Assembly: GCA_949128115.1 (NCBI GenBank)
Contig: OX421968.1
Location: 54,949,423 to 55,013,422, forward strand
Reading direction: 5' to 3'
From: Anaspis maculata
Lineage: Eukaryota > Arthropoda > Insecta > Coleoptera > Scraptiidae
DNA length: 64,000 nucleotides
Positions 1 to 11,230 of this stretch are shown one piece after another. The notes under the pieces are model-generated. The model was not told where the DNA came from, did not search any database, and worked only from the letters and a program-made list of their open reading frames with translations. The translations under genes were made by a program, and so were the position numbers. The first letter of the stretch is position 1, and every line of letters starts with the position of its first letter.

Positions 1-600
1 TCCAATTTGAAGAAAAAAATGGATTTTGAAAGTGTTTATAGGCTCAAACCGAAGTACATCCTTGTAGATTTTTTTTTATTGGGTGTTTATGGGCGCATCG
101 AGTACTAGCTCATTAGCGCCCTTGCGGTGATTTCCTCCGTTTCACCATTTTGCCCTTGACGTGATCGCTCGGTTAGTACACGCCAAAGTATTTGAGAGCG
201 CATAGAGAAAAGCCACCTGCCCCAGCGGGATTTGAACTCAGGACCTCTGGGTTGGAAGCCAGGGACGGAGCCCACCGAGCTACCGCCGGGATTTGTAGCT
301 TTCTGTGGAGACCGATTACCCAGGAATACCACACGACCGACTAGACGTGCAATATAGATTACAGTTTTAGGTGTTATGCAAGGTGATGGGACTTGGGCAG
401 TAGAAAAGCAACCTTTATGCGATACAGAGTAAATAAAGATTCGTTAGTATTGAAAGTGTGTTTAACTGTGAATCTCGGAGGTAGCACATTTTCCAAAAAT
501 ACCTGAATGGTAAATTTTTGCCAATGGAATACACCCACACGGTCACACGGATTGATTCCGCAATGCCTTATTTCACCAATTCAACTCCATCCTTAACCGA
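1..600. repeat. Diverged relic of the ACCGGTT foldback arm
   Basis: Bases 1-70 resemble 53200-53270 (shared GGCTCAAACC and AAGTACAT, and a following CTTGTAG). Bases 490-600 resemble 53285-53365 (ACACGGATTGATT, CAATTCAACTCC). The two halves are separated by the SINE at about 100-330. This is an old copy of the arm of the large hAT-like foldback at 52750-57370. No coding potential is seen. Confidence 0.6.
100..330 (-). mobile_element. tRNA-derived SINE (copy 1)
   Basis: On the minus strand the head reads as a tRNA-like unit: a D-arm GGTAGCTCGGTGGGCT, an anticodon-like arm CTGGCTTCCAACCCAG and a B box GAGTTCAAATCCCGC. The tail shares further sequence with the plus-strand copy at 47245-47510, so this is a repeat family and not a lone tRNA gene. 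The anticodon position would read TCC, but the acceptor ends do not pair as in a working tRNA. The ends are approximate and no target duplication was found. Confidence 0.6.
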
Positions 601-2231
601 CATTATTATGTAATTTTTGCTCAACTGCCATTGTTGCTATTACATCAAAGGGCTGGGAAAAATCGATTTCAAGCGTTCTAGACAGATCTAGCGCTTCACG
701 CTATTTGCAAAGCAGGTAATAAATAAATATCAAGCCGCGTCCTGTTTTAATAACATTCAAGTTTCTCGTATGGGAAGCGCCAAGCGTGAGCTTTCCACTA
801 AAAATGCTCGAGTTCGATACTTCAGATGAAAGGCCGTATGCCATTAGTTCGCGGTGGCTATACACTATATAGCGAAAAGTGACGGGAGTTTTTCTGGGCA
901 AACGCGAAAATTGTCTGTAATTTCGCAAGTCGATCAGAGGCTAAGACTCCTGGAGCGAGGAATAGATACAAAATATCCTCTCGATCCCTCTCCTTCGTAA
1001 AGGGCTGAGATGCGGCATGAGGTGTTCGGAGTGACGAGGCGTGTGTACACACCATACATTTTGAAGTTCGTGATGAAGTGATCGTACGTGATGGCATTTC
1101 TCTAGGTATTCATTGTATTTTTGTTGTTGGGGTCTCGCCAAGAGTGGCTTCGAAATTAATCGAGTTTGAGAAGAGTTTTACGCGGCCCATGGGAGATTAG
1201 AAAAATTGTGAATAAATTTTTATAATGGCCGGAAAATGTAAATGTCTCCCACCGCAATTGTCTTCTAGGAATTAGTGATAAAAGTAAAAGAGAAAAGGAG
1301 GAAAACCCGCGCCGGTTGTAATTAGTAGATTAGGATTTTAAGCTCCTTGTCGGGGGCGGCCGAGATCCAATAATCACTCTTTACAGCCCCAGCCAGGTCC
1401 AGCAATTCCTCTCTTCTCCACGATACGTTGACCATACCGTTCCGCGTCCCTAAAGTGCAGTTAATATCGTGAGAGAAAAATCATCTGCGGTGTCTTCTGA
1501 TGCGTACATTCTGAAATCAGCTTGTGTCAATTCAGTTTCACATGATATTTGTTGACGTTCAATTTGTGCACACCCAGCGCGTTATATAGTTTTCCATAAG
1601 CGGAAAAGCGCCGCGGCCGAAGAGAAGGAATAGAAAACAAGTTTTTCTGCAATGTTCGAAATTTTTAATCAAATGAACACGCCCGGAACCCAAAAAAAAG
1701 CCAATTAATTCCCACTAGTTTATCACAACAATTTTAACCGATGGTCACCGTAAATCACTGCGATGTATTCCAACTATTTTGCGCGAATATATCATTACGA
1801 AGTACCTACCCACCGGCGCGAGCATAAAAATATTTTTGTGATGTCCCTGTGGTGGTTCGTCCCGCGCGCGGTCTCTTCCTGTCCCGGTCCCGCTCTCGTT
1901 CCGCAACTTCGTCATTAAATTTCGATCACTATACTTAGTACTCACACACCTACCAAACCCAAGGTTTCTTTTCGGGAGTGGAAATTTAAAGACTTGTCAA
2001 TTTTAATTGCGGTTAAATTAGTTTAGAGGGTCGCTCGAGAATCAGTCTGGTAAATCATGGGGATCGATAAAAACGTTTGTTTGGCCCAGGAATGTTGGGT
2101 AGGGATAGGGAGCTTTTCCAGGAGCGCGCGTTGCCCGAATGGAATAGCAATTGAACGACCCATGAATAATAATAACAATATATTTTTTTTAACAAGTCAA
2201 AGATTTTTATAGCATTGTTTTTGTGTTGCAG
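600..2231. other. Intron, nothing recognised
   Basis: Intronic sequence upstream of exon A. It has a GC-richer patch around 1350-1650 and 1850-1910, but no exon, RNA gene or repeat that I can support. Confidence 0.5.
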
Positions 2232-2413
2232 GGTCGGCGAGAACGGTGAATGGAATGTGATCGATGGAATTCTTACTCCGAACAACGAGAGCAGTTACCA
2301 AGTTACAAACCTGCACCCTTACACCGTATACAGTTTCAGGGTGGTGGCTGTGAATGCGTTGGGGGCCAGTCACCCAAGTAAAGAGTCCTATTACATGGTT
2401 ACACTTAGAGAGG
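2232..2413 (+). CDS. FN3 exon A (C-terminal half of an FN3 domain)
   Basis: A pyrimidine-rich tract and CAG at 2229-2231 precede the exon, and the donor GTAAGC starts at 2414. The exon begins with the last base of a codon and ends after the first base of a codon (phase 1). It encodes about 60 residues with the pattern of FN3 strands E to G: YQVTNLHPYTVYSFRVVAVN followed by ALGASHPS. The 5' half of this domain must be in an exon left of the window. It joins exon B cleanly: the split codon completes as Ala, and the next domain begins PAGKP. Function is inferred only from the domain: extracellular protein-protein contact. Confidence 0.85.
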
Positions 2414-2927
2414 GTAAGCGCAGACAGAAATTACCCGCGCCAGCTTTTATATAACGACAACCAAGAATGTGCACGGATCCTCCTCAAAATCCTCCATTCT
2501 CCTACCTTAACTCATCCACTTTAACAAACGACGTTGTTTAATACCCCCGCCCAAATCATAACATTCTTCAAAACAACTTAATTACCGTACTTAACTTTCG
2601 TTTTGTCTCGATTCAATTTAATAAACCCCCAAGCATTTTGGGGCCGCTTTTATCGAATAACATTCGTGCAAAAACGGATTTTGGTCCAGGAAATTTCCGT
2701 GTTCTTCCACAAAGTATTCAGATTAATCAGACCTCATTTTTGGTGCATTTCGCTGATGACAATGTAGGTATAGGGCGAGGTATGGGCTTTCAGAGTTGAA
2801 ATATGAAAATAGCTTTTTCGGCGTAACTTTCACACCGTTGCGCTCACTTGATTTTAGCCGCATTTCTACCATCGTTTTCTGAGAGGAGTCTGTTAACGAC
2901 AATGCCACATGTTTGGTCAAACTGGCC

Positions 2928-2993
2928 CAGTGGCGTAGTTAGTGAGGTAGTCGCCCGTTTCTGCCCCCTCCTTCCCTGCTTTCTACACCACAG
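2928..2993. repeat. CAGTGGCGTAG hairpin module, lone copy
   Basis: CAGTGGCGTAG at 2928 faces CTACACCACAG ending at 2993, a 66-bp inverted unit. It matches the modules embedded in foldback elements elsewhere in the window (6145, 10955, 24352, 42210, 54433, 55730). Flanking TE arms are not clear here. The rest of 2414-3297 shows nothing else I recognise. Confidence 0.5.
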
Positions 2994-3297
2994 GAGTTTC
3001 TTCAAAATTGCTTGCATTTTATAGGTAATCCCCGTTCAATTTAGAGAAAAAATGTTTTTGCAAAACTTTGATTGTAGGCTTAGTTTTTGTGATTGTTTGA
3101 AAAATTTCACTTATTTTTTTTTGTTCATTTTCGGCCCATTTCCACAACGAGGCCTAACACCGACGCCGGTGAATGTTTTTCTCCACTATACCGGAAATTT
3201 CGACGAACCCCTGTGTTCCAACTCAGATATCGGTGCATTTTATCTATCAAGTCACACCAAGCCTACTGAAGTTTTCAAACTTAAATTTTTATTGGGG

Positions 3298-3490
3298 TGG
3301 CTTTTCAAGGGCTTTTAAATGATATATCGCAAGTCAAGACAGATGACAGCCAAAAACTAATGGGCGCATTCACACTGAAACTATGCCTGCGATCTGCATA
3401 CCAAATTTCAAGTCGATCAAGTCAACGGTCCGGCAGTTATCGTGAAAGAACACAAATACAGATAGACATCATTCTGGAAATAGTCCTAAT
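3298..3490 (+). repeat. Dispersed repeat, pair of 44400-44612
   Basis: Shares blocks with 44400-44612 in the same order: AAGGGCTTT, ACAGATGACAGCCAAAAACT, TACCAAATTTCAAGTCGATC and CGGCAGTTATCGTG. The other copy runs into an (AC)n microsatellite. The element class is unknown. Confidence 0.65.
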
Positions 3491-3667
3491 GGTCTTGGGG
3501 GACCTCAAAATGGATACATACGGCGAAATCTTAATTTCTTTTTCTGCACGATTACAATACTTTTTCTTCCATGTTGGTGGGAACGGTCGGGAAAGTAAAA
3601 AATGGGCCAAAGAGGGTACGAAGTCGTTGAAATGTTGCATCATTTTACGTATGTATCACCTTGTAGG

Positions 3668-4066
3668 CAGTGGCGTATCTAGGGTGAATTGCGCCCAGGG
3701 CAAAACAGGAAAATTGCTCTCCTGCATGAATTAGGCTTTTTTCTCAGAATTCAGGCGGGCCAACGACAAATTAGGCCCTCCTATTAGGCTTTGTCTGGGA
3801 TCAGATGAAAAAGTCGAAAGTTGATCGTCTGTTTGGATGTATTGGTTTTGGTTTTTTCCCTCTTTCTCGTTCCCATTTCGCTTGTCAATTATTGCTCACA
3901 CGAATTATGCCTAACCTCGTGCCCAACAGTTCAAATATCTACATCATTAATTTTTTCATTTTTCACATTTTCATATTTTCTTCTCATTTGCGCCCTGAGG
4001 ATGAAAGTGCACCATAGCGCGTGCCCCATTTGCCACCCTCCCCCTCCCCCCGTAGCTATGCCTCTG
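3668..4066. mobile_element. hAT-type MITE with 8-bp target duplication
   Basis: The left end CAGTGGCGTATCTAGG and the right end CGTAGCTATGCCTCTG are imperfect inverted repeats. An exact 8-bp duplication, CTTGTAGG, flanks the 399-bp unit (3660-3667 and 4067-4074). It sits inside the CACCCTGTAG segment of the palindromic family, whose empty form is seen at about 15705. There is no transposase frame, so it is non-autonomous. Confidence 0.8.
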
Positions 4067-4123
4067 CTTGTAGGAGTTTTACATGAATTTTCTTGATAAT
4101 TATTACAGGTCGGGCTACGCAAA

Positions 4124-4755
4124 TACAGGGTTGACCAGTCAGTATATGCCCACTTTTCGCGAGGCCAATACTGGCTTATGAATTGAGCTAAAAATATGAA
4201 TAAAAAAGCAATAGAAAGCTTATTTCATGCTTTTTTTTCACCGTATGAAAAGTTTTGGGAAACATTATTTTTTTCAATGCACCAGTGTTACGCAATACAA
4301 AGGCTTCCAAAATACCTCGTTTTTAAACTTACCCTGCAATTAACTTCGCTTGTTTGGGCTATTTTCATTCGAATTCATTCCGAATAGTTCGAGAATGTTT
4401 TGGAAATTTCGCAGGTTTAATTTCTCATGCCAAAAAGTGTCCACTTGGTTTATAGACGTTTGATCTCGAGAAATGGTGACATTAATTGGGTGGAGAGATC
4501 ACCCGATCTCACGCCGCCAGATTTCTTCTGTAGGGTTTCTTGAAAGTCCAAGTCTATGCTAACAAACCCTGGACACTGGAAGACCCCAAAACCAGTATTC
4601 GAGCCGAAATTACAGCGAATAGTGCTGGGCATTTTGGAAAGGAATTTTCACTCGAGAATGCAACGATGCAATATTTTCCACAAACGTTTGACAGATGTTA
4701 TTTTTCAGAGTTTAATATATCATTATAAATGGCATGAAATGAGCTTTCCTCTGCA
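4124..4755 (+). pseudogene. Mariner-like transposase relic
   Basis: It begins with a mariner-like terminus, TACAGGGTTGACCAGT. Around 4455-4530 the translation reads ISRNGDINWVERSPDLTPPDFF, the segment around the third catalytic Asp (SPDLxPxDF) of mariner transposases. After a stop and a one-base shift it continues KVQVYANKPWTLEDPK. The rest of the enzyme is missing. It lies inside the palindromic family relic. Confidence 0.65.
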
Positions 4756-4856
4756 CTAACAAAATGAAATCGCATTCGGCAATCGGAAGTAATTGGACCT
4801 TCAAAGTCAAACCATTTTTTCGATACCGGCAACTCTGTTGTCCAGCAGTTTAGATG

Positions 4857-5896
4857 GGGAAAACTCAGTTTTTTTGTGAAATCTGGTGCACCGTACGGTG
4901 TATAATCAAATCACTATTGATTGAATTCATCCACCGTAATGTACGCCTCGTGTGATATATATATTGTATTGTCTAGCTAATATACCATAATGGGCAGTCT
5001 TGGGGTCGAAACACTGAAACAAGTCATTACGACTCAGCTTCATTGCCATTAGGGATATTCTCAACCCAAAGTTGACCCCCCGGCAAGATTACACAATCTG
5101 CATCGGTATATCACGATTCACGGCTTTATCAATTTAGATAAATCCTTTTACACACGTCATTATTTTAGCGTGCTAACGGTAGAATTAATGAAACGTTAAT
5201 TGAATTGATCCTTCGGTGTCCGTACACGTCGAATTCATATTCAAGCTGCTGTTTGGTGGTTCATCATTAAATTGATTTAAATATTGCCAAAATCACGGTG
5301 CAAATTGCATGACGCCGTTCAGCAATCAAATCTTCACGATTAGCGGTTATGCCTCGACTAAAGAAACACGAAACGTTGAAAAAGCATGGTGTTGATGTGC
5401 GCACATATGCTCGAATACATTGCCGAATTATCTTATTCGGATGAAGAAGAAAAAGTGGAAAAGCGAATCTCGTGAGATTCAGGATCTGCATCGCCATATC
5501 AGAATATTCCTTTTTAGTGGCACAACTCCACTGCACTAATTTTATAACATCGAAGATGTATATTTCTGCTTTGATACTCGCATTTTCATTTTCCCCTGAT
5601 AGGGCCTTCTTAATGTTAAAAAGGTTTGATCAGACGTCTCCTTGGAATTTCTGTCGTCGTTTATATTTAAAAATATTCCATCCACGAGGGTTTGAAATAA
5701 TTTTCTGTTTCATTTTAATCCTGATGGCTCAGACTCCCACAGGACGATCATACAGAGAGCTACATGGAAAACGGCCGCAGCTCTAGTGTCGTTATTTATT
5801 AGACGTTGTTAATAAATGATAAAGCCTGCTATGATTTGACGTCAAACTCTATTTTCTATTTAATAATGTTTTTGAGCTATGCTATATGTGTAACTA
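4857..5896. other. Intron, mostly unrecognised; small dispersed repeat
   Basis: Bases 5785-5860 match the reverse complement of about 16505-16600 (TGTCGTTATTTAT, AAATGAT, GCCTGCTATGATTTGA). The remainder shows no exon or element I can name. Confidence 0.45.
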
Positions 5897-6716
5897 TACA
5901 AGGTGGTCCAGGTTTTAGTCGACAAACTTTGCAGGCTGATAGAGGATAAAAAAGAAGTCGACTCACCTCAAAAAGTACATATCTAAATGCATATTAAAAA
6001 AGTTACAGGCCTTCAAAGTTGCAGAAAAAATTGTTTTTTTCTTGATAACTTTTGAAAAGCTTGACCGATTTCGCTCAAATTTGCACATATGGTTAACAAA
6101 CATGTCCCCAGTGATTTCTTGAAAGAAATTCTGTCAGAATGACGCATTGCCGTAGATATGGGGGGTACTAACCCTCTTACTCTCCTACTTTCTACGCCAC
6201 TGGATATTTCAGGAAACCGTTAAAAGTATTGAATTCGGAGTTCAATTCTGAAGAGAAAATTGGCGTGTCATTGCTACACTCGGAGCAGCGGTTCCGGAGA
6301 TATTTGTGTTTAAAGGTTCAAAAACACCGAATTACGCAAATGTTTCAAAATTCGAGCAAGCTTTGATCCATTCACTTTCAACTTTTTTGTCGATTCAAAG
6401 TTTATGGACCTTTTCAGAAAAGAGAGACAGATGCATGCGCGTTCGTACCGCGCAGTTGGAGGTGTCTAGCTATAACGGCGTCTAATATCTCCAAGGGAAA
6501 CCACGTTCGTTATGAAGTGCGCGCACCACACTGCGGTCCTGTGGGGGCTGTGACGTAAATCGTGCGAGAGAGACTGCCTTTATTGAAAAGGTTCATTGAT
6601 CCATAATTGAGCTCATAAGAAATTAGAAATTGGTTGTGAAAATTAATAATTTCAATAACAATTAAATATTCAATAGGTACCTATTCACGTACTGATAGTT
6701 GGGAAGTTTAGTTTAG

Positions 6717-9308
6717 AACCAATTTGTGAAATTTTTATCTGATGCAATATACGAACTACCAGGACCAAAGCATCCAGCAAGACGCTTCTTCGAGGCCAGA
6801 AGAAAGAAGAAAACTATCTCCCAAAACGCAAAATATAAAAATAGTAGCAACCCAGAACGAAAAACAAAATCAGATCGCAAGAAACGAAGAGAAAAATTCG
6901 AATACGAATTACTACAGTTCGAATTTTACAATCGACGACAAAAGGCCGTACGGAAGATTCTGGATACAGACAAAAAAGGTTGTCTCCTTAGTCTAGAGAT
7001 CTTCAATGAATTTACGGGCCGTTTCTCAAATTCTAATGGAAATAAACGCAACTCTTATATTCAGAAAAACCAGTACATCTATGGGGAAGAAATAGATTTC
7101 AACTACGCGGCCGAAATTACCCACGAAGAAATCCTGACAGCTATGAAATCGATTCACGTAGATACTGCCCCTGGTCCCGATAAAATTTTAATGAGAACAT
7201 TAAAATATGGAAGGACATCAGAAGCGTTAGCCGAAATTGCATCCTTCATATCTCGTACTGGTTTCGTTCCTGAATGTTTACACAAGGCAAGAACCGTTCT
7301 CATAGACAAGGGCGGGGATCCTTCTAAAATAACCAACTGGCGACCTATTACTATATGTTTACTACGGAGAATTTTAGAAAAGACCCTTGATAGAAGAATA
7401 CGGAAGTTTGTCTCTTTTAATCAAAATCAAAGAGGTTTTGTCGAAACCCCAGGAACACACATAAATACTTCTATTATAAATTCCGTTCTTCAGACGGTGA
7501 AAAACGAAAGAAGAGATTGCTGTCTATTATTCTTAGACATACAAAAAGCGTATGATAATATCGGATTCGACCATCTTCGAGCAACACTAGAGTCACTACA
7601 AATTCCCCTGAATTTGCGCCGAATCATCTTCAACCTTCAAGACGGAAACGAGACACAAATCGAAACGAGTGCAGGGAAAACAAAACGCATCATCTTGAAA
7701 AGAGGACTAATGCAAGGTTCGCCTTTATCACCAACCCTATATAATCTATATAATATACCCTATATATTCTGTGTGTAGACCACATATTAGATGAATTATC
7801 TGAACTGTCGGTCTCCGAAAGATATGGATTCAAAATCAATAACGATCTTTCTCCTGTAAGTGTCTTGGGTTTCGCCGACGACACAGTACTAATAGGAAAA
7901 AACAAAGAAGCCGCAATTACCCTATACGAAACAATCATACAATTATTTCATGATATCGGTCTTAATTTAAACAACAGCAAGACAAAAGTCATCAACATAA
8001 TCAAAGGCAAACTAAATGACGAAATTTTGAACTTAGATGGTTCTGAAGTACAATCTATCAATATTAATGAAAGCATTAAATACTTGGGAGTTAATTTCAA
8101 CAACGAAATAACATGTAATTCTCCAGAAATAATCAAAAAGTTGGGCAATAAATTGGACGTCGTGGTTTCTCATCCATATCTAAAAGAGAACCAAAAACTA
8201 ATAATCCTCAATACTTACATTTGGCCCTCCTTGACGTACAACTTTCAAACTGCACCACTATTCACCCTGACCAAGCAATTTTTAAACGATGTGGATAAAA
8301 TGGCCAGGTGTGCGTTGAAAGAAATCCTGAGTTTACCTTCAGATCTGCCCAACGCCATGATTTACTCAGCAAAAAACAGAAAAGGTTTGCAACTATTCAG
8401 AGCCACCTGGGAAGCTTATGTCCAACACATTAATATAAGCAACCGGCTGTTGAAAGTCAACAATGAGATCGTGTCAAGAACTAGAGACCTACAGGGCGAA
8501 AAAAGGCTTTGCCTAGAAAAACTGGGATTTGACGACGAAGAATTGCTCGATAAGCCGGCAAAAGCTATAAGATCAGCTCTCCGAGATCAAGAGTTTAAAG
8601 AGTGGACAAAAATGACTCATAAAGGAAGAGGGGTCATCCTGTTCCAGGAGTACCCGCAAGCCAACAACATTCTCGACCATAGCGGCCTTACTATTTCCGA
8701 ATTGAAGACGCCATTAAAATTATCGGTGACGTTGCTCCCGTGAGAGCTCTACCCGGCAGATCCAAGGACGGCACCCAATGTCGGCATTGTTCCGACATTG
8801 AGAACTACGTTCCTGAAACATTGCCACATGTGCTTGGATCCTGCCCGTTCGGTGAACTCTTACGGAATCAACGTCATCATACGGTGCGTACTATGATTGC
8901 TGACGCGTTGCGTGTGAAGGGTTTTACGGTCTTCGAGGAGGTGAGTTGTCTCGCGAGCTCAGGCAGTACCAGGCGTGTCGACATCCTGGCTATTGATAAA
9001 AAAAGAGGGCTGGCTGGATCATAGATCCTACTGTTCGGTTTGAAATTAACGAACACCAACCATCAGACGTTAATATTGAAAAACAGAGGATCTATGAGCC
9101 AACCATCCCTTTTTTCAAAGAAAAATACGACCTTTGACAAATAGATGTTGTCGGGTTGCTTGTCGGCGCTCCTGGGACTATCACCACCCTCTTTAAAGAG
9201 TTTTGTTTGAAATTTGGCATTCCTTCTAAATTATGTAAATCAGTAGCGTCAGTAGCCTTGAAAAGGTCCATTTACATTTTGCGAAACCATTTATATAAAA
9301 TTACTTGA
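6717..9308 (+). pseudogene. R2-like retroelement ORF: RT plus restriction-like endonuclease
   Basis: The open frame starts in the linker before the RT (LPGPKHPARR), so the N-terminal fingers are missing. RT motifs appear in order: TAPGPDKI, WRPITI, motif A FLDIQKAYD (about 7536), motif B GLMQGSPLSP and motif C FADD (7871-7882). The C-terminal part has the R2-type zinc knuckle C-x2-C...H-x4-C (Cys at 8779 and 8788, His 8827, Cys 8842), then a PD-(D/E)xK-like endonuclease with TRRVDI. The frame is broken near 7776, 8708 and 9010, and a TGA lies near 9135. R2 elements normally sit at one site in 28S rDNA; this copy is in a DNA transposon, so it belongs to a less specific relative or was carried. 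It is dead. Confidence 0.8.
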
Positions 9309-10447
9309 CTCTCTCGTATGGAAGTAGCATATGGGGACTAACGCAACTGAACGAGGTGGAACTAATTCAAACCAGTTTTATCAAAAATATTCTGTACCTA
9401 CAGCGCTCAACACCAGACTACGTGGTAAGATTAGAAGCAAAAGTGATGAGCATTGGGTGTATCGTCATCAAGCAGGCTCTGAGATTGATGGAGAGAATTC
9501 AGAAAATGAGTCCGAATAGGTACCCGCATAGAGCTTTGAACAGATTTTTAACGCTTCACGCTGCACCAGGGAACAATGCGGATAATAACTGGTATACACG
9601 GCTTGTTGGTGAACTGCTGAGTAGTGATAGTCTCTGTGATACCGAAGAGTTGAGCAATATAAATAATGTGATAATTGAAAACATCTGTGATAAATATAGT
9701 CAGTGCCGCGCGGTGGAAGACTGGAATAAAGCATTGCTAAGCATATACGCTTCAGATTAAAAGTTCTTGATCTCGAACTTAGGGGATCATATTTATTATC
9801 TCAACCTTAATCTTTCCCTGAAAGTAAAACGGTGCTTAGCAGAACTACGTACGATCAACAGTAGGGGTCTGGTTTTGTATGTGAACAATAGCTCATACAT
9901 CATAAAAGATGAGATCTCCACATTGTGCAATAGGAAACAGCTGGAGGGAGTCGACCATCTGTTGTTTGACTGCCCTTTGTACGAAGGCCTCAGAAAGAAC
10001 ATTACGCGAGATTTTGCCGAACGGGACTGGCACTCTGCCTTGCGGAGACCAACGGAAAGACAGGTGCGGACGATCTACAACTTTCTATCTCAGGCTATGA
10101 AATTGAGATCCTTTTGCATGAACGAATAAGGCAGCCATTGATCGAAGGCTGATACAAAATGCTTCGGAAGCGGTGGTTGTTTTGATGTTTGCTAGATGTT
10201 TGTTTGACTGGGGTGGGGAGTGACTTTGCTCATGCGCTCTGTGCATTGTGTCAGTTGCTAGGTGCTGCGTTGTTTGTTTTGTATTTGTTGGTATTTTAAT
10301 GTATTTAATGTGATCTGATGTTTTTTTTTTACTTTTGTATATGTATTTTGGCATGATTGTTTGTATTAGGGAACAACACTGCTCACGCATTGCTTTGCTT
10401 GTTCATGGTATGTATACTGAAAGAACAATAAAGACTAATAATAATAA
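9307..10447 (+). mobile_element. 5'-truncated LINE (jockey/R1-type 3' end) inside the R2-like element
   Basis: A 13-14 base direct repeat, TATAAAATTACTT, lies at 9294-9306 and 10448-10460, and the right copy follows a (TAA)n tail. Between them is only the C-terminal part of a LINE protein: LTLSYGSSIWG at 9307, then after a stop near 9760 a shifted frame to 10129 with the C-x2-C...H-x4-C knuckle (CTLCNRK, HLLFDCP). The 3' UTR follows. Removing it joins the R2-like 3' end to its own stop and 3' UTR. Confidence 0.8.
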
Positions 10448-10460
10448 TATAAAATTACTT

Positions 10461-10680
10461 AGTTCTTTCTTACCTTTATACATCTATATTTACTAAGTTT
10501 ACAAGCTTAACTATATACCTACTTTTTCGAAATTCAGATTACCATTTAAGTTTACCTATTATTGTGTTATTTTTTGTGTTATAGTATCCTTTGTATATTA
10601 GCAGCCCAAATTGTGGGAAGGTGTCATTTTTAAATAAATGTCTGTATATATCAAGAACCAAGGGTTCTTTGTTTCTTATT
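10461..10680 (+). other. 3' UTR of the R2-like element
   Basis: After the direct repeat the R2-like frame ends at TAG (10461). About 200 AT-rich bases follow up to the right foldback arm, including the small hairpin AAGAACC-AAG-GGTTCTT near 10656. Confidence 0.45.
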
Positions 10681-11230
10681 GGTCATGTTACTGAAATTAT
10701 GAATTTTCACAACCAATTTTCAATTTCTCATGAGCTGAATTATCGATCAATAACCTTCGAATTGAAAAAAAAGTTGAAAGTGAATGGATCAAAGCTTGCT
10801 CGAATTTTGAAACATATGCGTAATTCGGTGTTTTTGAACCTTATTAACACAAATATCTCTAAAACCGCTGCTCCAAATGTAGCAATGACACGCCAATTTT
10901 CTCTTCAGAATTGAACTCCGAATTCAATACTTTTAACGTTTTTTTTTTAATATCCAGTGGCGTAGAAAGTAAGGGGGTAAGAGGATTAGTACCCCCCATA
11001 TCTACGGCACTGCGTCATTCTGACAAAAAATAAATCAAGAAATCACTGGGCACGTGTTTGTTAACCATATGTGCAAAATTTGTGCGAAATCGGTCAAGCT
11101 GTTCAAAAGTTATCAAGAAAGAAACTTTTTTTTTCTGCAACTTCAAAGGTCTGTAACTTTTTCAATATGCATTTTAGATATGTACTTTTTGGGGTGAGTC
11201 GACTTCTTTTTTTATCTTCTATCAACCTAC

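Larger units (their letters stand above)
3600..4856 (-). repeat. Relic arm of the AAACTGCTGG palindromic family, interrupted
   Basis: Outer blocks match the right arms of the copies at 14797-15894 and 34496-35557: GGTACGAAGTCGTTG, CATTTTACGTATG, TTACATGAA, then GCATTCGGCAATCGGAAGTA and TTGTCCAGCAGTTTA. A hAT MITE (3668-4066) and a mariner relic (about 4124-4755) split it. No left arm is found. Confidence 0.65.

Noticed and set aside
100..330. A functional tRNA-Gly gene
   Set aside because: The B box and an anticodon-like TCC arm are present, but the acceptor stem is poor and a second copy shares the body, so a SINE fits better.
3297..3734. A 145-codon plus-strand frame
   Set aside because: It crosses a dispersed repeat and the start of a hAT MITE, so it cannot be a single gene.
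6411..6585. A separate MITE within the left foldback arm
   Set aside because: It is an extra segment lacking in the right arm, but I see no inverted ends or duplication; it could equally be a deletion on the right.
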